Assembly (NCBI RefSeq): GCF_910592395.1
Contig: NC_088308.1
Span: forward strand, 1,054,001-1,118,000
DNA from: Lineus longissimus
Lineage: Eukaryota > Nemertea > Pilidiophora > Heteronemertea > Lineidae
Direction of reading: 5' to 3'
Length of the DNA stretch: 64,000 nucleotides
The notes under the pieces are model-generated. The model was not told where the DNA came from and ran no database searches. It saw nothing but the letters and a program-made list of their open reading frames with translations. Shown one piece after another: positions 1 through 15,800 of the stretch. A program made the position numbers and the translations under genes. The first letter of the stretch is position 1. Each line of letters opens with the position of its first letter.

Positions 1-410
1 GTTTGGAACTAAACGTTCCCAGACAAGTCGTCACTGAACATAATTCTTAGGAGACTTCCCTTGCAAAGTTCCTGGGAAGAAGAGTTCCAATTCATGGCTT
101 TTTCAAAATGGTGGTCTTTGACCTTTTCCACGATTGTACCCTGAATTTCCTCCGGTTCTTCATTCCTGGACCGAGTCACAACCAAATATCAAGACTGTCT
201 CACTTTGCACACTGATAAGTTCTCAATGAGGAGAATGCTAATTTTACCAGATTCCCTGGACCAGTCATCTGTAAGTCTCCAGACTCCAGTCCGCACTACA
301 GCAAAAGATGTACTCACTCCTTATCCCTCTCTCCTGCCATCCGACGAGACACTGATGATCAGAAACTTGGACAAAGGGAACTCGTAATCAGAGATGAATA
401 TAATACAATA

Positions 411-416
411 TTTATT
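411..416 (-). terminator. Candidate polyadenylation signal of NOL12
   Basis: The plus strand reads tttatt, which is AATAAA on the minus strand. It lies about 575 bp beyond the NOL12 stop codon and is the first canonical signal I see there. Transcript data are needed to confirm that the 3' UTR reaches this far. Confidence 0.4.
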
Positions 417-772
417 TTCATGTAAACAGCTGAATAATTCATTTAATTACTCTGTACTGTACACAAAGATGTATGAATTCAGCATACTTGACTCAACTGT
501 AGTTGTAATGACATCAGAGTGATGAGCCATCTCTCGAAGAGTTACACAGTTCCCAACTGATTTTACATTATTTCAATAAGTCTTGTTGTTGTTTGGGAAA
601 AAATGGTCTCATATTCCTCATCAGATTCAATCACGAAAGTGTTGAGTCGCATAAAGGCTTTGCAGATCGATACAAGTATGCACTCGCAGACACAAAAGAT
701 GATTCTGTCTTCATCTCAAAAAACAGCTTTCAACCCCTTATTTTGTAATTCTTAAAATTCCTAACATCCCCT

Positions 773-877
773 CAGAGGCGTTCATAAGGAATTATGGCCT
801 ACTCCATCAGAGGCGTTCATAAGGAATCATGGCCTACTCCATCAGAGGCGTTCATAAGGAATCATGGCCTACTCCAT
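773..877. repeat. 35-bp tandem repeat, three copies
   Basis: Copies start at 773, 808 and 843. Each begins CAGAGGCGTTCATAAGGAAT and ends CTACTCCAT; copy 1 differs by one base (ATT for ATC). If the NOL12 3' UTR extends to the signal at 411, this lies within it. Confidence 0.9.
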
Positions 878-989
878 GTGTTTCTCTGCCCAATCTGGAG
901 TTTTTTCAAATCAGATCCATTTCTGAAGCTCTTTCCAAACACTCGCCCAATACATCATAAAATGTCACTGAAAAGTTCAACATAGGCCC

Positions 990-2789
990 TCAAGATCTCT
1001 TGGCTAAATGTCGTCTTCCCTGTTTCTTCTTTGGTTGTGACTGACCTTGTCGTCCACTTCTTCGCTGTCCCTTTGGCTTGGTATGTGGTGTGGGGTCGAA
1101 TGGATTCAACAGTGGCTTTCTTTTGCCTTTTTTCTTATGTGTCGATTGTGGCATGTATTTCTCTTTACCGGTACTTTTACTGTTTGGTTTGCTGAAATAT
1201 CAGAATTTGATATAAAATAACCAAGATTCTGACAGAACAAAACTTCAAAGAGGACGAGCCAGGGCCTGGTGAAGCAAGTGAAATGTTGATTACAACTTTG
1301 CTCTAATCAAGAGAACTACATGTACTTGTCTTCTATTTCCATAAGACTAGAGTCAAAATGAAGTAGAATTTTCTGTTGAGGTACATTTATCCAGAAAAAG
1401 TTATTCCCCTCCAACCAAACATTCAGTATTCTATTTACCTTCTATCCTTAAATGCACTTTTCTTGGTCTTTTTTTCCTTCTCTTCAACACATTCCGATTC
1501 TTCTGTACCGTCATCATCCGCCTGAAAGTATTCAACAAATACCTTAACCATGGCAAAGTCAAACAAGACAAGGGTTTTGAAAAATTGAGTGACCAGAAGA
1601 CACCATTTCAATTCTGATTGGAAGACATGTTGCACTGTGTCTGACAGGGCTTGGCTCATATCTCAAATATAAGTGATCTCCCTGTACAACTGGTGAACAT
1701 TTTCAAGAAACTCAAAAACTGCAACCAGTAATTACACATTCAAAATAACGTTGTCAAAGGTAGACCCATGGTTAATAGACAATAATCTAGTCTTCAGTTT
1801 GCTGACATAAGCGTAATCACCTTGTTACTTCCGAGCCTTGTGCCATCATCATCAGCGAGATCCACCTCCAATACCTCCGTGATCGACACAGTATGGTTTG
1901 GTAACTCGATGGTTGTCGACTCAAGCACCTCCTCTTCCTCCTCAAGTGGAATCTGACTGTGTATCCGGCTCAACATTTTATCCTTGTTCTGGAAAAGATG
2001 ATAAGTATCAACATCAACATGCCAGGGGGCGAGAAGTGGGCATTCTACATGCTCCTTGGCCACTGTCACGGAATCCATCTGATTACGGTAATCTCGTAAT
2101 TCAAAAAGGTTCAGGGAGACCTAGTTTGTGGCATTCACAATAAAAAGATGGTTTTGCACACTTCAAACATTATATATACATGTATAACTACCTTCTGTCT
2201 GATCCTGGCTTTCTCCTCCCTGAACTGTTGTTCCAAGCTTTCTCTTGCCTTCTTGCGTCTCTCATCCTTCCTCTTTTTAAAGCCAGTCAGGAAACTCCTG
2301 AAAATGAAGGTGAGGTTACAAGTGTGTGCGCCTGTCTGCAATGATGGACCGGTTTAGACAGCAGGGAAAGAGCAGATCTACATGGAAATGGGGGGGGGTA
2401 CGGTCTTCACGCAAGATGCAACATCAGAGGCAATACCTGACGATGCCTCCAGATGACCATATATAGACACCCTTCCACCAGGCTGTTGTGCCTATATTTT
2501 GGTTTGTTTGGGCCCGCAATGACTTCCTCCGCCTGGTGTAGGCCTACAAGAGTCTAAATAATCATGTAGGCCTATATGCATTGCGGTTACGCATGATATA
2601 CGGTGGGTGCGCAAGGCGGCCATGGCCAGCCATGATGATGTTAGCGAAGCGTAACTTGCAATCCAAATTTGGCCAGATTTAAAGCATTTCTGTCTGACAA
2701 TATACCTACTCTCTAGCCTTTTCATCGAAGACTAAAGCGACCTTAGTCTTCTTATTTTTCTTTTTCTTGAACTTTTTTGGGATCACCAT
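990..2789 (-). CDS. NOL12: Nucleolar protein 12 (NOL12/Nop25 family), 5 exons
   Basis: NOL12 is a small basic nucleolar RNA-binding protein linked to rRNA maturation. Exons, in transcript order: 2789-2710, 2297-2192, 1988-1821, 1521-1439 and 1191-990; all introns are GT-AG and phases join to give 212 aa (human about 213). Seen in the sequence: a Lys-rich N-terminus with VALVFDEKAR, then the family block SFLTGFKKRKDERRKKARES and a charged helix in exon 2; exon 3 has an acidic stretch followed by ELPNHTVSITEV, matching the conserved PNHTV motif; exons 4 and 5 are acidic then strongly basic, ending HLAKRS. The ATG at 2789 gives the expected N-terminus. It is head to head with KAT8, 654 bp between start codons. 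Identification rests on the exon 2 and exon 3 motifs and on length. Confidence 0.93.
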
Positions 2790-3443
2790 GCTGCACCACA
2801 AAAATTATTACAGTGTTCGGGGAACAATTCATATATACATTTGTGATGCAAACAGTATCATAAGAATCAAAAGAATGCTGATTTTGAACAAAATACATGT
2901 TCTAATTTTCAACTAATTCATACACACCTTTTTTTGTACCTAACAGTTTTTACAGCGGTCAAAAACAGTTTATTACAACAGGTTTAGACTATTTTCATCA
3001 CGTGATCAGCGATATGAAAATGCAATTTGCTACATCCTCGATTTACACATCGAGGGATGTCGGAGTGACGCAACCATTAGTTCAGAAGGGATGGCCCCTG
3101 TACTGCAGGATTTGTGAAGCTTGAGTTCCCATTGGATGGTTTATGAATCTATATCTCTCAGATGATCGCATTAACTTCTTGAGTTCACATGTGAATGGTC
3201 TATCATGAGTATATGAATCTTGGCCAACAGACACCCTGAGGCGGAGCTGCTAGGACCACCCCCCCCCCCCCCGCGGACCACATACAAATCCTACGGAGGG
3301 GGCAGACATCCTTTCGTAAATTACCTGTTCTCACGTGCGCATTCGTATTTCCCGCGTTATGAACTAATGGTGGCGCCATCTGTTATTACTAAATCAGAAG
3401 AAATCCTACGTACACATCGAGAATGTAACAAATCGCTAGGAAA
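2790..3443. promoter_or_regulatory. Divergent intergenic region between NOL12 and KAT8
   Basis: Only 654 bp separate the two divergent start codons, so both promoters (or one bidirectional promoter) must lie here or in 5' UTRs. I see no TATA box near either start. A C14 tract occupies 3259-3272, and the part next to KAT8 is relatively GC-rich. Promoter function is inferred from position only. Confidence 0.5.
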
Positions 3444-7583
<4,140 letters not shown>

Positions 7584-8198
7584 CACACAAACTGTGCATC
7601 TTTGTTTCGTTGATGTTACCATGGTTACTGGCTGACCTTTTTGGAGGATTTCTTCATGTGCTTTGGTTGATAATCGCTTTAGTGTCCTTGAAAAACTCTT
7701 GGCTTGTCAACGCGTACAGACAGGCTCTTACAACTCGACTTGTATTCCGTTGTTGAGGTGATTTTCATTGGAGGTTTGGATAGATGTCACTCTACTCTGA
7801 TATCTGTAATATGGGTGGCTTGTGTATAAATGTTTGTGTTCCCCAGTTATGCTAAAACCTACTTTAACAGCAATAACATGTATTCGTGTATGATGTTCCC
7901 GCTGTAGGCCTTAGTTAACAGAAACATGTCACTGATCGAATGAAATCTGTGCAATTTTGAAATTTGTGCTTTGTCCTCATTGAATGCGTAATAATTGCAC
8001 CTTGATTGATCAGAAGAACTGAAAGAGTTTAAAACAGTTGGATGGAACATTATGTCTGTGTACATTCGTGAATCATGCCGATTATTTTCCACTGGTCAGA
8101 ATCCGTAAACTGGTCACAAGGCACTCCTATGTTAAGAATTAAGAATGTGTGTTCTGTACATAAATTGTGAAAAGCTGTAAATATAATGTGTCTTTTTA

Positions 8199-8204
8199 AA
8201 TAAA
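8199..8204 (+). terminator. Polyadenylation signal of KAT8
   Basis: An AATAAA lies about 615 bp after the KAT8 stop codon and is followed by a T/G-rich stretch. The 3' UTR between 7584 and here holds no other recognisable feature. Confidence 0.7.
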
Positions 8205-8496
8205 TCATATTAACTCACACAACGTAGTGAGTCTAATGGTTACGTATACACTGCATGTAAAATGTAAACAAAATGCTTATATCCATCATGTCCATCGAAT
8301 CTGAGCAAAATTTGTGCAGACCCATGACAATTCTGGTTCCACTACAGTTTTGTCACATTCCATATGGGCCGCGCGTTGGCCGATCCTGCATTCATGACGC
8401 GCCGCACCCACAGTTACGATGTTGGACGTGAATCCCATTGTTTCCTTCCTCTTCCAATAATTGGGGGGGGGGCCTTCACTTGAATTCTATAGATCC

Positions 8497-8610
8497 ATGC
8501 ACTTGATTGGGAACAACGTTTACGAAGACGTTACAGTAATTTAAAAATGCAGGGTGACGTGACGATGACCAACACTACGTTATGTAAAAGTTGTTCCCAA
8601 TCAAGTGCAT
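8497..8610. repeat. 27-bp inverted repeat with 60-nt loop
   Basis: Left arm 8497-8523 begins ATGCACTTGATTGGGAACAA; right arm 8584-8610 is its reverse complement with one mismatch. The structure could be a small non-autonomous transposon or a foldback. I see no clear target-site duplication. Confidence 0.8.
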
Positions 8611-9035
8611 AGTAACTGTGCCAAACTCGACCCAGTGCCGGAACTTTGAAGTAATAGAGGAATTCCCTGATGTAGGTCACGTGATCAGGGTTCAGGACTT
8701 CCCGTACCGCCTGGCAATTGTATTCTGTTTCGAATGTTTGCCGGTTTCGAAACTGAGCGCCCTGCGAACGACGAACTACAAAGTACGAGTGTCTGTCGAG
8801 TCATCAAGAGCTTGCTCTTTACATATTAGCTCCTGACCTCGCCTTTGTTACCTCTCTCACTCTGCCTCATCTTTCCAGTTGCACCTCTACTACATTCTGA
8901 TGCTGGAAGGAGTTGCCGGCCGAGTTCCCAGGCAATAAGGCACAATCTGCACCTCGTTCGTTTTTGTCTCCGACTCCAGGCCGTCTTCCACGGAAACCGT
9001 GGAATTGGACAACAGAAAGTGTTTGTTTTTCAATC

Positions 9036-9233
9036 GGTCATCCTAAACAGCGTCCACCAGGTTGAAAGTCAGGTATAAAGTCATCAACATTTTAGACAAC
9101 AATTCGCTAATCTAACACACAAATGTCATGAAACGTTCAGAAAATGTGGAAAATTACCTGCTTATTTCGTTTATGACCATTAGATTTTATTTCGATATGC
9201 TTTTAAACCTGGTGGACGCTGTTTAGTATGACC
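9036..9233. mobile_element. MITE-like element with 28-bp terminal inverted repeats
   Basis: The left end (9036-9063) starts GGTCATCCTAAACAGCGTCC and the right end (9206-9233) is its reverse complement with one mismatch. The interior of about 140 bp has no open frame. A shorter relative occurs at 18465-18574 and a possible left-end fragment at 17461, so this is a repeat family of the genome. No target-site duplication is evident. Confidence 0.7.
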
Positions 9234-9597
9234 CTTTTTAATCAATGTCCAGAGTGAGAGTGGCCAGACTTTCTTCGATTGCATCTGATTTCGGCTTACC
9301 CCGTTTATTATCAAAATCAGTGCGTTTTAACTTTTATGGTTCAAGTTGGATTCATGCATATGAAATAAATGATAAATGGTCCTCAAATATCTAATATACT
9401 TAGGAACGATGACTGTGTAGGTCAAAAACCATTAACGTATAATTGTCGGATGGACTTCGGACTCAGTCTCCACTGTCCGATATTGAATTCTATAACCATA
9501 GGCTACTGGCTTGGCAGTAACTTGTGTGCGGCGACTACTATTTGATAAAGCAAATCCAAAGAAATTGTCTTTTTCTTTCACTTCTCAGGCACGTGTG

Positions 9598-12500
9598 ATG
9601 GCGACCTTGAATGCGTCAGCTGCTGAGAGGAATAAAGATCATATCCTAAAAGTTCTCACCCAATACAATCAATATGACAGGCGGTATGAAGCACTAGAGG
9701 TTGCATCAGGTATGCATCTGTTAAATAGGGGGGGGGGGGGGCGATGGGTCGCCTACTCATCCCACTAAAATGTGCATGAATTGTTGAGTACTTTTTCAGG
9801 CATTCACCATGGACATGGTGTTCATCACCATGGACCCTAACTCTGCCGACAAGAATAAGAATCATATTCTGAAGGTTCTCACCCAGCATGTGCAGCATGA
9901 CCATCAGTATCAAGTCCTAGAGGTTGCCTCGGGTATGCATGATTCAAAAGAAGTGGAAAATTTTCAGTTCTGATCCTGACCCCCCCCCCCCCCCCCCAAC
10001 CTTGTATACTTTTAACACAAGAGGAAAGAAGGCCTGGCAGTGGTGCCTAGTTACTTTGGTCCTGACATCGTCTTGCTAGGAAAGTTAGTGATGGCGGTAC
10101 TCAAGCATTCCCTCAAGCGTCTCTGACGAAGCTCTCAAGTGTTGGTCCAAAGGTGGTCTTGCCCTGCCTCTATTAACTCCTGTCCAGTGATGCTGAGTGG
10201 TACGAAGTTTCGCCCTTCCCTGCAACCATCTCTAAGTTGTCACTGGATGACTTCTTCATGGACACCTCTTGATTAAGACCAGGGTTGTACCTTCCTGTGC
10301 CTCTGGTTGTGGTGCTCACATAGGCTGGATATCCATTGACTGTTCTCTTGCAGACTGACAGTGTAGTGATCTTGTGACCTGGCATATTCCTAGTCAAAAG
10401 GGCACATGTGCCATGCACAAGAGGAAAGGTTCGTTTGGTGCAGCCTACTGGAAAGCCCAATAAGCCAAACAAAGGTTCTTTGTGTGTGGCGTGCCACAAG
10501 CTCATAAGCAGAACACGGAGCAGGAAAAAGACGCCCCGATGAACTGTTGATGAATATGCAGCCTAAACTTGACATCTTGTAGCTCATGGCTGGAGGGGGT
10601 GGCGTAGCAGATTGAACCCTATTGGTGTAGAGGCCCACTAACATTGAACAAGGCCGAATAGATTGCTTCAGTCAAATGCACTGTTGTTTTCTTTCAGGCA
10701 CTGGTCAACATGTGGTCCACTTTGCCCAGCATATGCAGAATGTCTCCTGGCAACCTTCAGACTGTGACCAGCCTTCCTTAAGCAGGTACTTTTATTTAAT
10801 CAAATCTATAAAATTGAATGTAAATCTGGATTGAAAATCTTATCTGAATTTATCTTCATCCCAGTATACTCACTGGGGAGTAACACCAATGATTGCTGAA
10901 GAAGAAGATGAAATTTAGAAATCCTTTATCATTTTACTTTATTTCAGTTTAGCGGCACGAATAAAGTCATCAGGTGTCAAGAATGTAGCTCCCCCTATCT
11001 TTATAGATGCCAGTCAGCCATGTGACCAATGGGGGGGCGGGATTCTTCAACCAGGATATTTCGATATCATGACCAATGTTAATATGATGCATATCTCTCC
11101 TTGGCCAGCTACTCAGGTAAGAGGTGCTTTATTATACTCGTGTAAATGTAGGACTGCAGACATCGGAGTAGCAATTTCAAGCTCTTGCCTATTTGACCTT
11201 TGTGCTCCCAACACCTTAGAAAGAATCAAAGCCACTACTTATTTTCCTTTTCTTTCAGGGTCTTTTCAAAGGTGCTGGTGTTTTTTTAAAGGAAGGTGGT
11301 ATGTTACTGACATATGGGGTGAGTTATTTTTCCATCTTCTCATCTTAGTATAGCATCGCCAATAAGTCAAGTAGGTCCATATCATGAGAAAACAGTTGCC
11401 AACCATGATGATATGAACACTTTGAGGTCAAGTACAAATTGTTTGAATATCTGTTCTAAAACTTCTGTTCGGAGTCAATCTTCACTTCCTGCATGTGCTA
11501 GGCCATCCACCATACTAGTCATAGTATGTCTTGGCCTCAAATCAAGCACAGTTACAGGTTATCTCTCTGTGAATCAATTGCCAATGCATTTATAACTTAC
11601 TCTCACTTTTTCAGCCATACATGATAGATGGCACTATAAGTCCAGAGAGTAATGTTCAATTTCATCAGGCTTTAAAAGCAAGGTATATCAAAATGTTTGA
11701 AGATAGTATGTACTTGAAATAATTCAGGAGATCAGTGATAATCATTTCTCTACATGTCGAACTTTTGTCTCATTGAGAAACTATGTAATATCAACCAATT
11801 CAGTGACTGAGATGGAAGTCACATCTCAGCAACTCCCCGGGAGTGAACCGCCCAACAAAATTAGGTCAACATTACATCCTCCATGGATTGATGTAAGAGA
11901 TAGAGACAAAAAGGTTTCAGTAAGTGATTCTTTGCCAGAAGTTTCAAGTTACAGTGATATTTTCCAGATGTGCAGACTGGGGATTAAGAGACACTGCTGT
12001 TCTGAAAGAGCTGGCAAAAGAGAATCATCTTCATTTTGAAACGATAGTAGGTAACATTCCTGGATATTGACCATAATGAACACGGCTCTGTTATGTTTCC
12101 TGACATCACTCTGCCGTTTTGGATAGGCGGTCCTGCTAGCATTTCAACTTTGTGATGGTGTCCTGTGGGAATGCCAGTGGTCTTGTGCCCTGATCACTTG
12201 GGAAACTCCACTCTAGTGTTTTACAATCCCTTAGTTTACCACTTTCATATGAAGTATTAGGAGAAGGAGCAGTGTTGAAGTGGCCCGGGTCTCCGACTAA
12301 CAATCATGGGCTCCCTAGTTTGATCTCCACTGTTTGTGTGAGACTTTAGAGAGGTCTCTTCCCATCCTGGTGTATAAATGGGTACTGGTCGGAAATGCCC
12401 TGGTTGAAGTGCTGATTGAGACTTTAGAGAGGTCTCTTCCCATCCTGGTGTATAAATGGGTACTGGTCAGAAATGCCCTGGTTGAAGTGCTGATTGAGAC

Positions 12501-12802
12501 TTTAGAGAGGTCTCTTCCCATCCTGGTGTATAAATGGGTATTGGTCGGAAATGCCTAGGTTGTAGTGCTGATTAAGCAGCTCTTCTGAGTTCTACTGAAA
12601 AGTTTCAGGATAAACCGGGGTTAAAAGTAGGATGATAATCTTGATAATCTCTACCACTGTTACCAAAAACTGATAACTCTTTTTGTCAGGTGCAGTATTC
12701 TTATTGTATTGTTAGTGAATTCATGTTGACTGTTTTGCATTTCAGCATGATGTGCCAGCAAACAATAAAATTTTGGTGTTTAGGAAAAAATCAGCCACCT
12801 GA
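9598..12802 (+). CDS. METTL26: Methyltransferase-like 26 (UPF0585), 7 exons, first coding exon version 1a
   Basis: METTL26 is a small predicted SAM-dependent methyltransferase whose substrate is not established. Exons: 9598-9709 (1a), 10698-10785, 10948-11116, 11259-11318, 11615-11682, 11968-12046, 12746-12802; total 210 aa (human 204). Seen: N-terminal AAERNKDHILKVLTQY, SAM-binding motif LEVASGTGQH at residues 33-42 (split by intron 1), a WQPSD-type segment, MNVNMMHISPW-like core in exon 3, LLTYGPYMIDG across exons 4-5, and C-terminal VPANNKILVFRKK. The exon 6 donor must be GTAGGT at 12047; the next GT would create a stop. An acceptor-like CTTCTCAG ends at 9588, so a 5' noncoding exon may exist; alternatively the frame is open up to an ATG at 9511. 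A second version of exon 1 lies downstream (1b). Confidence 0.92.
9728..9997. other. G14 and C18 tracts flanking METTL26 exon 1b
   Basis: A run of 14 G occupies 9728-9741, 18 nt after the donor of exon 1a. A run of 18 C occupies 9980-9997, 47 nt after the donor of exon 1b. In the pre-mRNA the two tracts are complementary and pairing would loop out exon 1b. Homopolymer G or C tracts are common elsewhere in this window, so the arrangement could be chance. Confidence 0.5.
9809..9932 (+). CDS. METTL26: METTL26 alternative first coding exon 1b (duplicated exon)
   Basis: This exon encodes a second version of the METTL26 N-terminus: its NHILKVLTQH and VLEVASG parallel DHILKVLTQY and ALEVASG of exon 1a. 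It ends in the same phase with the same donor context (TCGG then GTATGC against TCAG then GTATGC), and joins exon 2 to rebuild the same SAM motif. Its acceptor-like TTTTTCAG ends at 9799 and exon sequence from 9800 reads GCA TTC ACC ATG, the same phase as GCA CGT GTG ATG after the 1a acceptor. Two in-frame ATGs (9809, 9815) and a third at 9830 are available. The two versions cannot be joined to each other without duplicating the motif, so they are probably mutually exclusive. Whether both are expressed is unknown. Confidence 0.72.
12340..12573. repeat. 78-bp tandem repeat, three copies, in METTL26 intron 6
   Basis: Copies begin at 12340, 12418 and 12496 with GAGACTTTAGAGAGGTCTCT; the last copy has diverged at its end. 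The 78-bp period is a multiple of three, which explains the open frames on both strands. The region just upstream (about 12265-12330) has a tRNA-promoter-like look, so this may be the tail of a SINE that expanded; that reading is weak. Confidence 0.85.
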
Positions 12803-15800
12803 GACCAGATTGGAGAAGTTCTTGAGTTGGAATTGATTCTACAGAACAATTAAGGGAAGACCTCAATACTTCTGATGTAACTTGCAATGTTTCAGTCAAT
12901 GGAACACGCAGATTCAAAAGGGACCTTATTGTCTCTAAACTGTTAGTGATGTGAGTCACCGATGTATTCACCGTACATGCAGTTGGTGGTAATATTCTGA
13001 TCATTATGTAAGTAAACAGGTATAATTGAGGGGCCTGCCACACAGATGAAGTGCTTATCATTAAGTCTCCCTGACTGGGACCCTGATTATGGAAAAGAAT
13101 AATACTTGTACTTTACTACAACAATCATGGTCAAATGCAACATTTCTATTGTTAAAATTGTTAATTTTTATAGAATACATGTGTAACCGATCTCAACCTA
13201 ATTTGTTTTATTTTCCTGACAAACCTGACCTGCTAGCAACATTTCCTCATTTGAGGTAAAGTGTAACAGGATGCCGGATAATGGACATTGAAATATAACA
13301 TGTCTTTCTTTATAGTGCGTTGTGCATACCACTTCAGTTTCTATACACCATCAACACTTTGGGGTGCAGAAAATGTTGATTTTCAGTATCCTTCAAAGGA
13401 TTTGAAGAAACTTGGACTTGGACACCAAGGACAAAGTCACAATCCATCCCAGACAGAGATAAGGTAGCGAACCTCATCTGGGGGAAATAGCTAGAGTCCC
13501 AGACGCCCTCACTAAGCTCTCCTTCATGAAGTGCAGTAGGTAAAATACATGCTCGAAATCCAGATAGGGGCTATGATGATATCACAATCTGTAGACGTAC
13601 TTTGGCAGTGTCTAATTAAAACGGTACATGAGCATGTCAAGACTACTGGCCATGAATCTTCTACAGTGTCTTGCCAAGTCGCCATTAGATGTAATGTCCT
13701 TATGCATGGTCGTAGGCACAGCAGAGGCATTGTCACAACCAAACATGCATGTCCGGCACCAGTGGGTAATTAATGCCAAGACCCACTGCAGACAGTGCTG
13801 GGACAACGTCTTGTCACAACCACTCAACTTGGGCAAGAGGTGATGTGCTATGACCAATGTTGAGCTCACTACAGACAAGATCACAACCAGGTCCCGAACT
13901 AGAATTTTGTATGATTTAAACATGGCAGCAAATAATGTCAAGGCCATGTCCTCACAATCAGTCCATTGACGGGGTGTCCTGAACAAGTACTTCGTAAGAT
14001 TTCAACATGGCAGCCAAAGTCAAGATCATGTCTTCACAGCAGGGACAATGTCACAACCAGTTCCATGACAGGATGTCCTGAGCTTTCAACATGGCAGCCA
14101 ATGTCAAGATCATGTCTTCACAGCAGGGACAATGTCACAACCAGTTCCATGACAGGATGTCCTAAACTAGTATTTTGTAAGCTTTCAATGTGGCAGCCAA
14201 TGTTAAGATCATGTCTTCACAGCAGGGACAATGTCACAACCAGTTCCATGACAGGATGTCCTAAACTAGTATTTTGTAAGCTTTCAATGTGGCAGCCAAT
14301 GTTAAGATCATGTCTTCACAGCAGGGACAATGTCACAACCAGTTCCATGACAGGATGTCCTAAACTAGTATTTTGTAAGCTTTCAATGTGGCAGCCAATG
14401 TTAAGATCATGTCTTCACAGCGGGGACAATGTCACAACCAGTTCCATGACAGGATGTCCTAAACTAGTATTTTGTAAGCTTTCAATGTGGCAGCCAATGT
14501 TAAGATCATGTCTTCACAGCGGGGACAATGTCACAACCAGTTCCATGACAGGATGTCCTGAGTAAGTATTTTGTAAGCTTTCAATGTGGCAGCCAATGTC
14601 CAGGGCACGTCACAGCAGGACAATGTCACAAACAGCCCAATGACACCAGATACTAGTGATGTTCTACACAATTTATTGCTTTGTTGAAGTGTTGGTTATA
14701 TTTTCAAGCAATCTTGGGCAATGTGACAATACTGCTTCTCATTGATTTGACAAAAGAAGTAGGTGTTCAAATGATCTGCATGTCACGCTAAAAATCTGTG
14801 AACCACTTGTTATGGTGTGTCTTTTGAGTTGAAAGTAATGCCACACAACAACAGATCACATAAAATAAGATTTGAAATTGAAAACAGAAACAGAAGTTTG
14901 AATTACCAACTTATAATATATGGGCGTTACACTAATTTGTTTGATGCTTCATTTTGCAATTAAGTTCAGGGGACAAAAACTAGGGTTAACATGACTCATG
15001 AGTTCAAACGAGTAACAATAACATATCCATCATTACCAGTCCCTACACAGCATGCATGTACATCCGTAGTATACAATTTCTATTACTAGAATTCAGTGGA
15101 TCGAATGTCAGTTAATTACTGATGTAGATAAAATTGCACTCCCTGTAAGTGACTCGGCCATCTAATAATAAACCTTCCGCTCATTCCTGTCGTGCCTGTT
15201 GTAGTGGCTTGCCATTGGGAACATATTTCAGGACATGAATATATACATTCATAAAATGGAAGTAAGCTCATCATACATGTAGTTTCGTTAGAATGCTATG
15301 GACTTGTCTGTACGACATGAAACCAAGATTTATCATTCATATGTAGGTTTCACACCTTTGTGGGTAGTCTTGAAAGATAGGAAGTAGCGGGTATGTATAT
15401 TCCATGCTTGATATTATCAGGAACTTGCAATTTGCAGCTTATTGAGACTGAGAGGCAAAAGACAAGTATTATGATGTAATACAGGCAGTGAAATCATCTA
15501 CTCACATGCTTATTCATTACGTTCTTCCATGGTAAAAATTGAATAAGGTTCATAGTGACCCAGTCTCGTGTACATGGAGGTTTATGGGAATAAATGTGGA
15601 TCTTGACTGCAGTGAACACAATCTTGCATGTCTAGGGTGTTCCAAACAAAATGTGATCCTGTGATAAAATAGGTTGATGTGCTGATGGCCTTAATATGAA
15701 GATTTAGTTATCAATTTGTTTGATACATCATTCAATTGATGTACGAACACCTTTTAGAGACTCTCACACAAGACAAGGTGATATGATAAGCTCAGCCTCA

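Larger units (their letters stand above)
1..989. other. Flank downstream of NOL12, no recognised gene
   Basis: This stretch holds the probable 3' UTR of NOL12 (minus strand, from 989 to about 400) and an unassigned part at 1-400. A short plus-strand reading frame at 205-387 follows splice-like signals (a GTAAGT at about 271 and a CAG at about 283) and could be the last exon of an upstream plus-strand gene, but I do not recognise its product and see no plus-strand AATAAA after it. Confidence 0.4.
8205..9588. other. Intergenic region between KAT8 and METTL26
   Basis: No gene recognised. It contains a G10 tract (8463-8472), an inverted repeat at 8497-8610 and a MITE-like element at 9036-9233 (both listed separately). 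Open frames at 8591-9078 are short and match no family I know. The METTL26 promoter and any 5' noncoding exon should lie in the last few hundred bases. Confidence 0.6.

Noticed and set aside
205-387. 60-codon plus-strand frame at the window start
   Set aside because: Could be a terminal exon of an upstream gene, but there is no recognisable product and no plus-strand poly(A) signal, so I did not call it.
10173-10644. Two overlapping minus-strand frames in METTL26 intron 1
   Set aside because: They overlap each other in different frames and resemble no known protein; intronic chance frames.
12315-12558. Frames on both strands over the METTL26 intron repeat
   Set aside because: Created by the 78-bp repeat, a multiple of three.
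13966-14565. Plus-strand open frame of 199 codons with repeated peptide
   Set aside because: It is produced by the 99-bp minisatellite, whose period is a multiple of three. No start context, splice sites or family match.
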